64,000 nucleotides of DNA from Flavobacterium sandaracinum. GTDB lineage: Bacteria > Bacteroidota > Bacteroidia > Flavobacteriales > Flavobacteriaceae. The stretch spans positions 26,741-90,740 of the forward strand of contig NZ_SMFN01000018.1 in NCBI RefSeq assembly GCF_004349135.1, written 5' to 3'. The stretch's first letter is position 1; each line of letters begins with the position of its first letter. The notes below the pieces were generated by a model. It was given only the letters and a program-made list of their open reading frames with translations. It searched no databases and was not told the DNA's origin. Positions 1 to 8,496 of the stretch are shown piece after piece. A program made the position numbers and the translations under genes.

Positions 1-1581
1 TTCTTTAGAATATTTGTCGGCTAATTCTTTTACAAGCAAGAAACCTGGATCATTATTTAAATTTGCCATAACAGTACGGGCATCACCTGATAACAATTGT
101 TTCAAACCGGCGTAATTTTTCAGTTGAGATTTGGTATACACTTCCGAAGCTAGATTTTTAGCGTTCACATTGACCAACCCTTTTGGTAAAAATTGCTTTG
201 GGGATTTGGTAGCATACAATTCAATTAATTGTTCAAAAACTTTTTCATCAACAGTTGCATTGAAATTTTTGTAAAAATCAGCCAGTCCAGTAATCAAATT
301 GTTTTTTCTGTCATTGAAAGCTTGCTCTCCTCTGGCATTGTAAACTTGCTCCAGTTGGTATAATCTATATCCAGTACTCAACAATTCAGTATTGCGCAGT
401 ACTACTTCTGTAAAATAGTCTCTTGCTACAGCATAAGGCGCAATTTCCGTATAGTTTTTGTCAAAGTCAGACAACAGTGTTCCGTATTCTTTTTCTTTGC
501 CTGCTTTTGCTATTTTTTGCTGAAAGGCTTTTTCAGACTCTTTTTTTACAGCAACTGCATTTGATTTTTGTAAGCCTTGCGTTTCGCCGATCCATTTTTT
601 CCAATAATTGGCAATACTCGCATATTTTGAAGCGTATTGAATCTTAATAGCGTTGTCTTTTCGCATAAAACCATCGGCAACTTTTAAGGCTTTATCTCTG
701 ATTTCGATTTTGGCAGGATTCAGTTCGTTTACAATTTGCTCAATGGCAACCGAAGGTAAATATTCGTTTGTTTTTCCTGGGTAACCAAAAACCAATGTGA
801 AATCATCTTCGGCTACGCCATCCAATGATATAGGTAAAAAGTGTTTTGGAGTGTAAGGAACATTCGCTTTTGAATAGGCAGCAGGGTGATTGTTTTTGTC
901 AGCATAAATTCTAAACAATGAAAAATCTCCAGTATGACGTGGCCAAACCCAGTTGTCAGTATCGGAACCAAATTTCCCGATAGATGTAGGTGGAGCACCA
1001 ACTAGACGAACATCCGTAAAGGTTTCTGTTACAAAAAGCATGTATTGATTGCCTTCGAAAAAGGTACGGATTTTATTTTCCTGCCAATTTTCCTTTGGTA
1101 ACGAATTACTTAATGCCGAAATGTTTTCCTGAATTTTCTTTTGTTTTGCAGCTTCACTGCTAAGTGCAGCAGTTCCTTCCAGAACGGAAACGGTTACATC
1201 TTCTATTTTGACAATGAAAGTTACTGTCAAACCTTCGTTAGGCAATTCATCTTCCATTTTGTAGGCCCAGAATCCATCTGTTAAGTAATCTTTTTCGACA
1301 GTAGAGTGGGATTGGATTTGTGAATATCCACAGTGGTGATTGGTTAAAATCAATCCCTTTGGAGAAATAACTTCTGATGTACAACCTCCGTTAAAATGTG
1401 GAACCGCATCTTTCATGCTTGACTGATTCACGTCATAAATGTCTTGTACAGACATTTTCATGCCCAGATTTTTCATTTCGGTCTCGTTCATTCCTTTCAG
1501 TAGCGAAGGAATCCACATACCGCCTTGTTGGGCTTGTGTCTGCAAGACGAATAATAATAGGAATAGTTTTAAAAATTTCAT
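1..1581 (-). CDS. S46 family dipeptidyl-peptidase (DPP7/DPP11-like), 3' end outside window
   Basis: Reading the minus strand from the ATG at 1581 gives an open frame of about 527 codons that runs off the left edge. It begins with a signal peptide ending near QTQAQ. The motif GGCTSEVIS followed by LTNHHCGY carries the catalytic histidine of S46 peptidases, and GKFGSDTDNWVWPRHTGDF carries the catalytic aspartate region. The catalytic serine lies in the C-terminal part of the family, which is outside the window, so activity cannot be checked. S46 enzymes are periplasmic serine exopeptidases that remove dipeptides from oligopeptide N-termini, serving protein-derived nutrition in Bacteroidota. The choice between DPP7 and DPP11 specificity depends on a residue near the serine that is not visible here. 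Confidence 0.92.
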   Translation of the reverse strand, partial: MKFLKLFLLLFVLQTQAQQGGMWIPSLLKGMNETEMKNLGMKMSVQDIYDVNQSSMKDAVPHFNGGCTSEVISPKGLILTNHHCGYSQIQSHSTVEKDYLTDGFWAYKMEDELPNEGLTVTFIVKIEDVTVSVLEGTAALSSEAAKQKKIQENISALSNSLPKENWQENKIRTFFEGNQYMLFVTETFTDVRLVGAPPTSIGKFGSDTDNWVWPRHTGDFSLFRIYADKNNHPAAYSKANVPYTPKHFLPISLDGVAEDDFTLVFGYPGKTNEYLPSVAIEQIVNELNPAKIEIRDKALKVADGFMRKDNAIKIQYASKYASIANYWKKWIGETQGLQKSNAVAVKKESEKAFQQKIAKAGKEKEYGTLLSDFDKNYTEIAPYAVARDYFTEVVLRNTELLSTGYRLYQLEQVYNARGEQAFNDRKNNLITGLADFYKNFNATVDEKVFEQLIELYATKSPKQFLPKGLVNVNAKNLASEVYTKSQLKNYAGLKQLLSGDARTVMANLNNDPGFLLVKELADKYSKE

Positions 1582-1604
1582 GTTTATATATTTAGTTTGC
1601 AATT

Positions 1605-2051
1605 TTATCTGGTTTTGTATGCCATTAATTTTCGATTATGTAATTCAAAACCGCTGGCAATATACAATTTTTGTGCGTTTTGATTGTGATTTTCTATCTC
1701 TAGATATATTAATTGTAGTGCTAATTTTTTACTTTCCTCTACTACAAATTGTATGGCTTGACTTCCAATTCCTTTGCCTCGAGCATTTTCGTTCAAATAC
1801 AATTCATCTAAAAAAGCAATTCTTCCTTGGTATTCGAAACTGAATATAAAAGTTAAAATAACATATCCTACAATTTCATTGTCAGAAAAAATGAGCCAAG
1901 CTTTTCCCAGATTTTCATTGGAAATAAATTCTTGAAATAAAGCTTTAGAAACTTCAATGTCCATTGGATAATTATCAATGGCATAGAATTCCTGCATCAT
2001 GGAGACGACGGTTTCTATATCAGAAAGTGTTAGGGTTTTAAATGTAATCAT
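1605..2051 (-). CDS. GNAT family N-acetyltransferase
   Basis: This 148-residue protein has the GNAT acetyl-CoA fold. Residues around 88-105 read ELYLNENARGKGIGSQAI, matching the R/Q-x-x-G-x-G/A pyrophosphate-binding loop of motif A, and a C-terminal YIASGFELHNRKLMAYK matches motif B. The start at 2051 overlaps the 3' end of the Kdo transferase gene by 14 nt, so the two are probably co-transcribed and translationally coupled. The acetylated substrate cannot be told from sequence; small molecules or protein N-termini are both possible. It ends 23 nt before the start of the S46 peptidase gene on the same strand. Confidence 0.88.
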   Translation of the reverse strand: MITFKTLTLSDIETVVSMMQEFYAIDNYPMDIEVSKALFQEFISNENLGKAWLIFSDNEIVGYVILTFIFSFEYQGRIAFLDELYLNENARGKGIGSQAIQFVVEESKKLALQLIYLEIENHNQNAQKLYIASGFELHNRKLMAYKTR

Positions 2052-3282
2052 TCAAAATATTTTTTAAAATGATGGCAGTGGCGCCTTCATTCATTTGTAC
2101 AAAAGTGCTGGATATATGACCTTTCTCCCTTCGGATGTCGTCATTGCGTATTAGGTTTTCAAGCGCTTCATTTAATTCTTTTTGATTGGCAACCGAAACA
2201 CAGGCTTCTATATTTACCAGCGCGATTGCTTCTGCAAAATGCGAATAGTTGGGTCCAATAAGAATTGGAACGCCAAAAGTTGCCGGTTCCAATACATTGT
2301 GAACTCCCGGATTTCCAAAACCGCCCCCCACATATGCAATATCCGCATAACTGTAGATTTTGGTCAAAATGCCGATCGTATCAATGATAAAAACATCGAA
2401 ATCAGCCAATTGCTTTCCTTCTTTTTCAGAGAACAGAACAGTTTTTTTAGTGATGCTGTTTTTCAATTGTTGAATTTGTTGTTCTTTAATATTATGTGGC
2501 GCAAGTATAAATTTGACATGGAAAGTATTTGAATTAATAAAATTCACTAATAAATCTTCATCTTTTGGCCACGAACTTCCTACGACAATTGTTATTGTAT
2601 TGTCTTTAAAATCAGAAATAAAATCCAGTGAATTGTCTTTTTCTAAAATTGTGGCTACTCGGTCAAATCGGGTATCTCCGGAAACGGCAACATTGGTTTT
2701 TCCTAACTGCTGAAGTAGTTTTTTGGAAGTTTCATTTTGCACAAAAAAGTAGGTAAATGTATTTAGTGCCTCTCTGTAAAAGCCACCGTACCATTTGAAA
2801 AACAGTTGATTTTTTCTAAGAATTCCTGAAATCAGGTAGGTTTTAGTATTTGATTTTTTGAGCTCGGCTAAATAATTGGGCCAGTATTCGTATTTAATAA
2901 AAAACACCAAATCCGGATGAACGAGTTTCAGAAATTGTTGTGCATTTTTCTTGGTGTCCAAGGGCAAATACACGGTAACATCAGCAACAGTATTGTTTTT
3001 ACGAACTTCATAGCCTGAAGGAGAGAAAAAAGTAACTACTATTTTATGTGAAGGAAATTGCACTTTTATTTTTTCAATCACAGGTAAACCTTGCTCGTAT
3101 TCTCCCAAAGAAGCGGCATGAAACCAGATTGTTTTGTCATTAGGTTTTATTTTTTGTTCCAAAACTGGAAAAACTACTTTCCGTCCATCTACAAAAAGTT
3201 TCATTTTTGGACTGAAAAGCGCCATGATTTTTAGTAGAAAACCAGCAAAATGAACGATTAAGTTATATAATGAAAGCATCAT
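2038..3282 (-). CDS. waaA: 3-deoxy-D-manno-octulosonic acid (Kdo) transferase
   Basis: This 414-residue GT-B glycosyltransferase transfers Kdo from CMP-Kdo to lipid A precursor at the inner face of the cytoplasmic membrane. An N-terminal hydrophobic anchor is followed by IWFHAASLGEYEQGLPVIEKIK, the family N-terminal signature with the catalytic glutamate, then FIKYEYWPNY. The C-terminal half contains VGSSWPKDE and VGGGFGNPGVHNVLEPATFGVPILIGPNY, typical of the nucleotide-sugar-binding half of WaaA/KdtA. Length is usual for the family. It is followed immediately by the overlapping GNAT gene. An upstream alternative ATG is adjacent (residue 2), so the exact start may differ by one codon. Confidence 0.96.
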   Translation of the reverse strand: MMLSLYNLIVHFAGFLLKIMALFSPKMKLFVDGRKVVFPVLEQKIKPNDKTIWFHAASLGEYEQGLPVIEKIKVQFPSHKIVVTFFSPSGYEVRKNNTVADVTVYLPLDTKKNAQQFLKLVHPDLVFFIKYEYWPNYLAELKKSNTKTYLISGILRKNQLFFKWYGGFYREALNTFTYFFVQNETSKKLLQQLGKTNVAVSGDTRFDRVATILEKDNSLDFISDFKDNTITIVVGSSWPKDEDLLVNFINSNTFHVKFILAPHNIKEQQIQQLKNSITKKTVLFSEKEGKQLADFDVFIIDTIGILTKIYSYADIAYVGGGFGNPGVHNVLEPATFGVPILIGPNYSHFAEAIALVNIEACVSVANQKELNEALENLIRNDDIRREKGHISSTFVQMNEGATAIILKNILNDYI

Positions 3283-3505
3283 TTAAATTTTTGGGCTAAA
3301 ATACGTTTTCTTTATTTTAATTTCTTCTGCAGCAATATTTAAATTTTGGATACGAGAACTCTTTTTATTTCATTGGAATATTATCTTTTTTTACTGTTGG
3401 TTGCATTGGTTTCAACTCATAAATAACTATTTTTGTTCTTCGTTTTAAGAAAGTATTTACTGTATTTAAAATCGGTAATCTTTCTAACATTAAACATAAA
3501 TTACA

Positions 3506-4636
3506 ATGAAAAAAATCCAAATGGTTGACTTAAAAAGTCAATATGAAAAAATAAAAGACGTCGTGAACATTTCTATTCAGGAAGTTTTAGACACTAATAC
3601 TTATATTAATGGACCTCAGGTTCATGAATTTCAAAAATCATTAGAAGCATATTTAGATGTAAAACACGTAATTCCTTGTGCAAATGGAACCGATGCGTTG
3701 CAAATTGCGATGATGGGATTGGATTTAAAGCCCGGTGATGAGGTTATAACGGCTGATTTTACTTTTGCTGCGACAGTGGAAGTAATTGCTTTATTGCAAC
3801 TGACACCCGTTTTAGTCGATGTGGATTTGTACAATATGAATATTTCTATTGAAGGAATCAAAAAAGCAATTACACCAAAAACAAAAGCGATTGTTCCGGT
3901 ACATTTGTTTGGTCGTGCCGCCAATATGGAAGCAATTATGGCTATCGCCAAAGAATTTAACTTATACGTTATCGAAGATAATGCGCAAGCGATTGGTGCC
4001 AACTGTAAATTTTCGGATGGGACTAAAAAGAAAGCGGGAACCATTGGACACGTAGGAGCGACCTCATTTTTTCCTTCCAAAAATCTAGGATGCTACGGCG
4101 ATGGTGGAGCGATTTTTACGAATGATGATGCTTTGGCGCACAAACTTCGCGGCATTGTAAATCACGGAATGTATGAGCGATACCACCATGATGTTGTAGG
4201 TGTAAATTCTCGTTTAGACAGTATTCAGGCCGCAGTTTTGAACGCTAAATTGCCTTTGTTAGATCAATATGGAAGAGCTAGACAAGATGCAGCTAGGAAA
4301 TATTCGGCTGCTTTTGAAGGACATAAAAATATTGTTGCGCCAAGTATTTGTGATATTTGTGACTGCCACGTTTTTCATCAATATACGTTGCGAATTATAG
4401 ATGCTAATAGGAATGGTTTGATGCAGCATTTACTAGACAAAGGAATTCCTTGCGCTATTTATTACCCAATTCCGTTGCATTCGCAAAAAGCGTATTTGGA
4501 TTCCCGTTATAAAGAAGAAGATTTTCCGGTAACTAATCAATTAGTGACGGAAGTACTTTCATTGCCAATGCACACTGAATTAGATGACGAGCAAATTAAG
4601 TTTATTACGGATTCCGTTTTAGAATATTTAGGATAA
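3506..4636 (+). CDS. DegT/DnrJ/EryC1/StrS family PLP-dependent sugar aminotransferase
   Basis: This 376-residue protein opens with IQMVDLKSQYEKIK and has CANGTDALQIAMMGLDLKPGDEVI and PVHLFGRAANM, classic for sugar aminotransferases that act on nucleotide-linked keto sugars in surface polysaccharide synthesis. The Schiff-base lysine is in SFFPSKNLGCYGDGGA (about residue 194). IEDNAQAIGA supplies the aspartate that contacts the PLP ring nitrogen. Its neighbour downstream is a UDP-glucose 4-epimerase on the same strand, and a Kdo transferase lies upstream on the other strand, so the region is devoted to envelope sugars. The exact nucleotide sugar (for example a WecE-, FdtB- or QdtB-type substrate) cannot be fixed from sequence. 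Confidence 0.93.
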   Translation: MKKIQMVDLKSQYEKIKDVVNISIQEVLDTNTYINGPQVHEFQKSLEAYLDVKHVIPCANGTDALQIAMMGLDLKPGDEVITADFTFAATVEVIALLQLTPVLVDVDLYNMNISIEGIKKAITPKTKAIVPVHLFGRAANMEAIMAIAKEFNLYVIEDNAQAIGANCKFSDGTKKKAGTIGHVGATSFFPSKNLGCYGDGGAIFTNDDALAHKLRGIVNHGMYERYHHDVVGVNSRLDSIQAAVLNAKLPLLDQYGRARQDAARKYSAAFEGHKNIVAPSICDICDCHVFHQYTLRIIDANRNGLMQHLLDKGIPCAIYYPIPLHSQKAYLDSRYKEEDFPVTNQLVTEVLSLPMHTELDDEQIKFITDSVLEYLG

Positions 4637-4643
4637 TTTTAGT

Positions 4644-4701
4644 AGAGACGCGATGTATCGCATCTTTTTTATAAATGAAAGAACGCTATACATCGCGTTT
4701 G
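4644..4701. repeat. Inverted repeat between the sugar aminotransferase and galE
   Basis: Two arms, GACGCGATGTAT near 4650 and ATACATCGCGTT near 4688, are inverted copies separated by an AT-rich spacer containing a T-run. The left arm is itself nearly palindromic. This looks like a dispersed flavobacterial intergenic repeat and could act as a weak terminator or attenuator ahead of galE. Confidence 0.5.
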
Positions 4702-4717
4702 TATAAAAATAGAAATC

Positions 4718-5731
4718 ATGAAAATACTAGTTACAGGAGGTTTGGGTTTTATAGGATCTCATACCGTAGTTGAATTGCAAAACGAAGGATATGAAGTGAT
4801 AATTGTAGACAATTTATCTAATACTTCCTTGAGTGTTTTGGACGGAATTCAGAATATTACGGGAAAAGTTCCGGCTTTCGAAAAATTAGATTTGCGTGAA
4901 AAAGAAAAAGTGCAGGAATTTTTCAAAAGACATCATGATATTTCAGGTGTCATTCATTTTGCAGCTTCGAAAGCAGTGGGAGAAAGTGTTGAAAATCCGT
5001 TGTTGTACTATGAAAATAATATCAATGCCTTGGTTTATGTTTTGCAAGAATTGCAGCAAAAACAAGAAGCAAATTTCATCTTCAGCTCGTCATGTACTGT
5101 TTATGGTCAAGCCGAAACCATGCCGATTACTGAAAATGCTTCCATTCAAACTGCAATGTCTCCGTATGGAAACACGAAACAAATAGGAGAAGAAATCATC
5201 ACTGATACAGCTAAAGTTACAAATATCAATGCTATTTTATTACGTTATTTTAATCCAATTGGGGCGCATCCATCCACTGAAATTGGAGAATTACCTATTG
5301 GCGTTCCTCAGAATTTAGTGCCGTTTATTACTCAAACCGGTTTTGGATTGCGCAAAGAATTAGCTGTTTATGGAGATGATTACCCAACTCCTGATGGAAC
5401 TGCGGTTCGCGATTACATTCACGTAGTCGATTTGGCGAAAGCCCATGTAATTGCTTTGCAACGTTTATTGAACAAAAAAAATACCGCTAAAGTAGAAACC
5501 TTTAATCTAGGAACCGGAACCGGAAGCTCTGTTTTAGAAGTGATCCATTCCTTCGAAAAAGTGAGTGGTAAAAAATTGCCTTATAAAATTGTAGGACGTA
5601 GAGAAGGTGATATAACTTCTGCTTACGCCAATACCGATAAAGCGAATGATGTTTTAGGATGGAAAGCCCAATCTACGCTGGAAGAAGCGATGGCGAGTGC
5701 TTGGAAATGGGAACAGAAAATTCGTTCGTAG
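4718..5731 (+). CDS. galE: UDP-glucose 4-epimerase
   Basis: This 337-residue short-chain dehydrogenase/reductase interconverts UDP-glucose and UDP-galactose with tightly bound NAD. The N-terminal GGLGFIGSHTV is the dinucleotide-binding loop. FSSSCTVYGQ contributes the catalytic serine/threonine region and YGNTK is the YxxxK catalytic pair. RYFNPIGAHPS, LVPFITQ and YGDDYPTPDGTAVRDYIHV are GalE signatures for the UDP-sugar site. Length matches the family. It lies 81 nt after the sugar aminotransferase and is followed by a clear terminator, so it is the end of its transcript. Confidence 0.97.
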   Translation: MKILVTGGLGFIGSHTVVELQNEGYEVIIVDNLSNTSLSVLDGIQNITGKVPAFEKLDLREKEKVQEFFKRHHDISGVIHFAASKAVGESVENPLLYYENNINALVYVLQELQQKQEANFIFSSSCTVYGQAETMPITENASIQTAMSPYGNTKQIGEEIITDTAKVTNINAILLRYFNPIGAHPSTEIGELPIGVPQNLVPFITQTGFGLRKELAVYGDDYPTPDGTAVRDYIHVVDLAKAHVIALQRLLNKKNTAKVETFNLGTGTGSSVLEVIHSFEKVSGKKLPYKIVGRREGDITSAYANTDKANDVLGWKAQSTLEEAMASAWKWEQKIRS

Positions 5732-5767
5732 ACATAAACTATAGAGTCTCTCTAGAAAAACATATTT

Positions 5768-5806
5768 AAAATCCTAAATTATCACAACGATAATTTGGGA
5801 TTTTTT
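5768..5806 (+). terminator. Rho-independent terminator after galE
   Basis: The arms AAATCCTAAATTATC and GATAATTTGGGATTT form a stem with one G-U pair and a short ACAAC loop, followed by a run of T. It closes the galE transcript before the toxin-antitoxin-like pair. Confidence 0.8.
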
Positions 5807-5851
5807 CGTTTAAGTTATTTGTTGTAAATTCGTTACACAAAGAAATGAATA

Positions 5852-6046
5852 ATGGATACTGAAAAAAAGAAATCTGAAAATACGAAAGCCGAAGAGCCTT
5901 CAACAGATTATGAAACTTCAAAAATGAAGTTCAAAGGGATTGATAGAGCTACTTTTGATTTTGACGAAGAAGTGAAAAAAGGGTACACTCCTGAAGACGC
6001 TAAAGCGGAATCTATTAGAAGAATTAGAGGATGGTGGGGAAAATAA
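5852..6046 (+). CDS. Small acidic/charged protein, putative antitoxin partner
   Basis: This 64-residue protein has a charged, probably disordered N-terminus (residues 1-25) and a C-terminus FDEEVKKGYTPEDAKAESIRRIRGWWGK rich in charged and aromatic residues. No helix-turn-helix or ribbon-helix-helix motif is obvious. Its 3' end overlaps the ParE/RelE-like gene by 16 nt, the order and coupling usual for antitoxin-toxin operons, which is the only reason for the antitoxin suggestion. It may be a truncated or minimal antitoxin that only neutralises and does not bind DNA. Confidence 0.6.
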   Translation: MDTEKKKSENTKAEEPSTDYETSKMKFKGIDRATFDFDEEVKKGYTPEDAKAESIRRIRGWWGK

Positions 6047-6357
6047 AAGTTGTTTTCACGCCGCACGTGATTGATTTTTTGGATGACCTAGTTCGTCTTT
6101 TGTATAAAAAGGAATATTTTGGGTTTATAGAAACGGCAGAAGAATATGTTTCTAAAATTTATGATTCTGTTCCTGAAAACTTACGATTAAGTACTCACAA
6201 ACCAACGCCACAAAAGCTCCGCTATTTAGGATCACATTACATTTTCTACAAAGCGAATAGTCGAACCACTTGGTACCTATTCTTTGAAAGACAGGAGTTC
6301 GTATTCTTGATTACTGGAATTATAAACAATCATTGCGAAGAGGCTAAAGAATTCTGA
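6031..6357 (+). CDS. ParE/RelE superfamily toxin-like protein
   Basis: This 108-residue protein has the RelE/ParE arrangement: an N-terminal beta strand IKVVFTPHVIDFLDDLV, two helices, then RYLGSHYIFYKANSRTTWYLFFERQEFVFLITGIINNH, a set of beta strands with conserved basic and aromatic positions. In this superfamily members either cleave ribosome-bound mRNA (RelE) or poison gyrase (ParE). The start overlaps the upstream small gene by 16 nt. The target cannot be decided from sequence. Confidence 0.7.
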   Translation: MVGKIKVVFTPHVIDFLDDLVRLLYKKEYFGFIETAEEYVSKIYDSVPENLRLSTHKPTPQKLRYLGSHYIFYKANSRTTWYLFFERQEFVFLITGIINNHCEEAKEF

Positions 6358-6369
6358 TTTTTAAATTAA

Positions 6370-6402
6370 AAATCCTCATAAAAATTCATTTATGAGGATT
6401 GT
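6370..6402. terminator. Bidirectional terminator between toxin-like gene and fabD
   Basis: AATCCTCATAAA and TTTATGAGGATT form a 12-bp perfect stem between two convergent genes, with T-rich tracts on either side. Confidence 0.8.
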
Positions 6403-6431
6403 ATTTGTTCTCCCTTCGGAAGTTAGGGGGA

Positions 6432-7307
6432 TTAAGCATTCGCAGTAACCGCTTCTTTATCAATTTTTCCAATTAGTCCAGCTAATACTTTTCCTGGACC
6501 TACTTCAGTAAATAAAGTAGCACCGTCAGCAATCATTTGTTGTACAGATTGTGTCCATTTTACTGGGGCTGTCAATTGAATAATTAAGTTCTTTTTGATT
6601 TCGTTTGGATCTGAAACTGCACTTGCTGTTACATTTTGGTATACCGGACAAATAGGAGTAGAGAATGTAGTCGCTTCAATGGCTGCTGCTAGCTCTTCTC
6701 TTGCCGGTTCCATCATTGGAGAGTGAAAAGCACCGCCAACAGGTAACAACAACGCCCGTTTTGCGCCAGCAGCTTTCATTGCTTCACATGCTTTTTCTAC
6801 TGCTGATGTTTCTCCTGAAATTACTAATTGTCCTGGACAGTTATAATTTGCAGCTACTACAATTCCGTCAATCGAAGCGCAAACTTCCTCCACAATAGTG
6901 TCAGCCAATCCTAAAACAGCTGCCATTGTAGATGGTTTTATTTCGCAGGCTTTTTGCATGGCCAAAGCTCTTTGTGAAACTAATTTTAAACCATCTTCAA
7001 AAGACAAAGCACCATTAGCTACTAAAGCGGAGAATTCACCTAATGAATGTCCCGCTACCATTTCTGGTTTGAAATCCTCTCCTAAAGTTTTTGCTAAAAT
7101 CACCGAATGTAAGAAAACGGCTGGTTGCGTCACTTTGGTTTCTTTCAATTCCTCGGCTGTTCCTTCAAACATGATGTCTGTGATGCGGAAACCTAAAATT
7201 TCATTGGCTTTCTCGAATAATTCTTTTGCCAGAGCAGAACTTTCATATAATTCTTTACCCATTCCTGTAAATTGTGCGCCTTGGCCTGGAAATACGTATG
7301 CTTTCAT
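6432..7307 (-). CDS. fabD: Malonyl-CoA:ACP transacylase
   Basis: This 291-residue cytoplasmic enzyme loads malonyl groups onto acyl carrier protein for fatty-acid synthesis. The N-terminus YVFPGQGAQFTGMGKELY is the family signature. The nucleophilic serine is in MVAGHSLGEFSALVA (about residue 91), and GGAFHSPMM carries the catalytic histidine. QNVTA and EVGPGKVLAGL complete the family pattern. It stands alone on the minus strand with its own TAnnTTTG promoter upstream. Confidence 0.97.
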   Translation of the reverse strand: MKAYVFPGQGAQFTGMGKELYESSALAKELFEKANEILGFRITDIMFEGTAEELKETKVTQPAVFLHSVILAKTLGEDFKPEMVAGHSLGEFSALVANGALSFEDGLKLVSQRALAMQKACEIKPSTMAAVLGLADTIVEEVCASIDGIVVAANYNCPGQLVISGETSAVEKACEAMKAAGAKRALLLPVGGAFHSPMMEPAREELAAAIEATTFSTPICPVYQNVTASAVSDPNEIKKNLIIQLTAPVKWTQSVQQMIADGATLFTEVGPGKVLAGLIGKIDKEAVTANA

Positions 7308-7365
7308 GTGTCTAATTTAAAGATTGAAAAATGTATTGATTGAAAAACGAGTTTCAATCGGGATG

Positions 7366-7373
7366 CAAAAATA
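7366..7373 (-). promoter_or_regulatory. Bacteroidota -7 element upstream of fabD
   Basis: On the minus strand this reads TATTTTTG, matching TAnnTTTG, about 60 nt before the fabD start. No good -33 TTG box is seen. Confidence 0.45.
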
Positions 7374-7451
7374 CTATTTTTTACGGTATTTAAAACTATC
7401 GTATTACTACCGAAGGAAACATATCGATTTTAAAACAAACATTTAATTCAA

Positions 7452-7484
7452 CAAAAAAATCCACCCCAATAAATGGAGTGGATT
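7452..7484 (-). terminator. Terminator after the bestrophin gene
   Basis: On the minus strand AATCCACTCCA and TGGGGTGGATT pair with one mismatch and are followed by a run of seven T. It lies just after the bestrophin stop codon. Confidence 0.75.
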
Positions 7485-7509
7485 AGTACTAAAATCAAAA
7501 TTCTGAAAA

Positions 7510-8460
7510 CTAAAGAACGAAATATGCATTCTTTAAAGGTTGAATGGGATGTGATTTCACATCATAAGAATAGGATTCCTCGTCAAATTCATCTCTGTAT
7601 TCGTTTACCATCTGCATAAGATTTTTTTCAACAGTATTTGATATAGCACTTACAGGAGTATCTGTAGGTCTGTTTTCAAATGGATCTAATAAATGAATGG
7701 ACATTTTTTCGATTAAGAAAAAAACAGCTGCAATAGTGGTCACTAATGGAATTTTAAGCCAGCCATTCACAGCAATTAATCCAAAAGGCAAAAGCATAAT
7801 AAATAAGCATAATGCAAATCGGATGTATATGCTGTATGTAGTTGGAAAAATTGTGTTTTTTATACGTTCACATTTACCCATTGAATCACACAGTCTTGTA
7901 AGTGTGTTGTCAATTTCTACTTGTTGGTAAACGTTTATTTTGTTTTTGTGGAGTGCTTTTCTTAAATCTTTGGCGTGTAGCATTAGGATTGCATTAGGCA
8001 CATGTTTGTGTTTTTTTACAAATCGTAATTCTTCATCATCTAGTAAATTCAATATTGGCTTTAGTGGGTCTTTTTCTCTCAATGTTTGCCCAAGACTATA
8101 GCACCATGCCGCTTGTCTTTTGGCAAATTTTTCTTTGAAATCATTTGCTTGTATGGAGAAATCAGGATCGTTATAAAAAACAATAATTTGGCGCAACAGT
8201 GTCCTCGAGTCATTGACAATAGAACCCCAAATTATTCTCGCTTCCCACCAACGGTCGTAAGCCTGATTCGATTTGAATGCCAGAAGTAACGAAATAATAG
8301 TACCAATGATTGTAGGAATCGCAATTGGGATATTGACAGATGCCGTTTTGAAAAAATAGTGAAAAGTCTCAAATGCAATACAAAACAAAATCACTAACAT
8401 TAGTTCCGTTTTTATTTTACCCAGGACATATCTCATGGGAATTTTCTTTTTTAGTAACAT
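7510..8460 (-). CDS. Bestrophin-like (UPF0187) membrane anion channel
   Basis: This 316-residue protein has several hydrophobic segments (near residues 18-35, 45-62, 210-230 and 235-255). IPTIIGTIISLLLAFKSNQAYDRWWEARIIWGSIVNDSRTLLRQ is the bacterial bestrophin core with the NxAYDRWWEAR signature. LLPFGL and DPFENRPTDTPVSAI are also diagnostic. Bacterial homologues form pentameric ion channels in the cytoplasmic membrane. It is the last gene of a minus-strand run that starts with a two-component system and a stress-like protein, 36 nt after the latter, suggesting a role in ion or osmotic homeostasis. Confidence 0.93.
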   Translation of the reverse strand: MLLKKKIPMRYVLGKIKTELMLVILFCIAFETFHYFFKTASVNIPIAIPTIIGTIISLLLAFKSNQAYDRWWEARIIWGSIVNDSRTLLRQIIVFYNDPDFSIQANDFKEKFAKRQAAWCYSLGQTLREKDPLKPILNLLDDEELRFVKKHKHVPNAILMLHAKDLRKALHKNKINVYQQVEIDNTLTRLCDSMGKCERIKNTIFPTTYSIYIRFALCLFIMLLPFGLIAVNGWLKIPLVTTIAAVFFLIEKMSIHLLDPFENRPTDTPVSAISNTVEKNLMQMVNEYRDEFDEESYSYDVKSHPIQPLKNAYFVL

Positions 8461-8496
8461 ATGTTTTGAATTAATAGTTTAAAAACTTTTTAAATT

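Noticed and set aside
3631..4080. 149-codon frame on the opposite strand of the sugar aminotransferase
   Set aside because: It is antisense to a well-supported PLP enzyme gene with no matches of its own.
6898..7320. 140-codon frame opposite fabD
   Set aside because: Antisense shadow of a well-supported gene.
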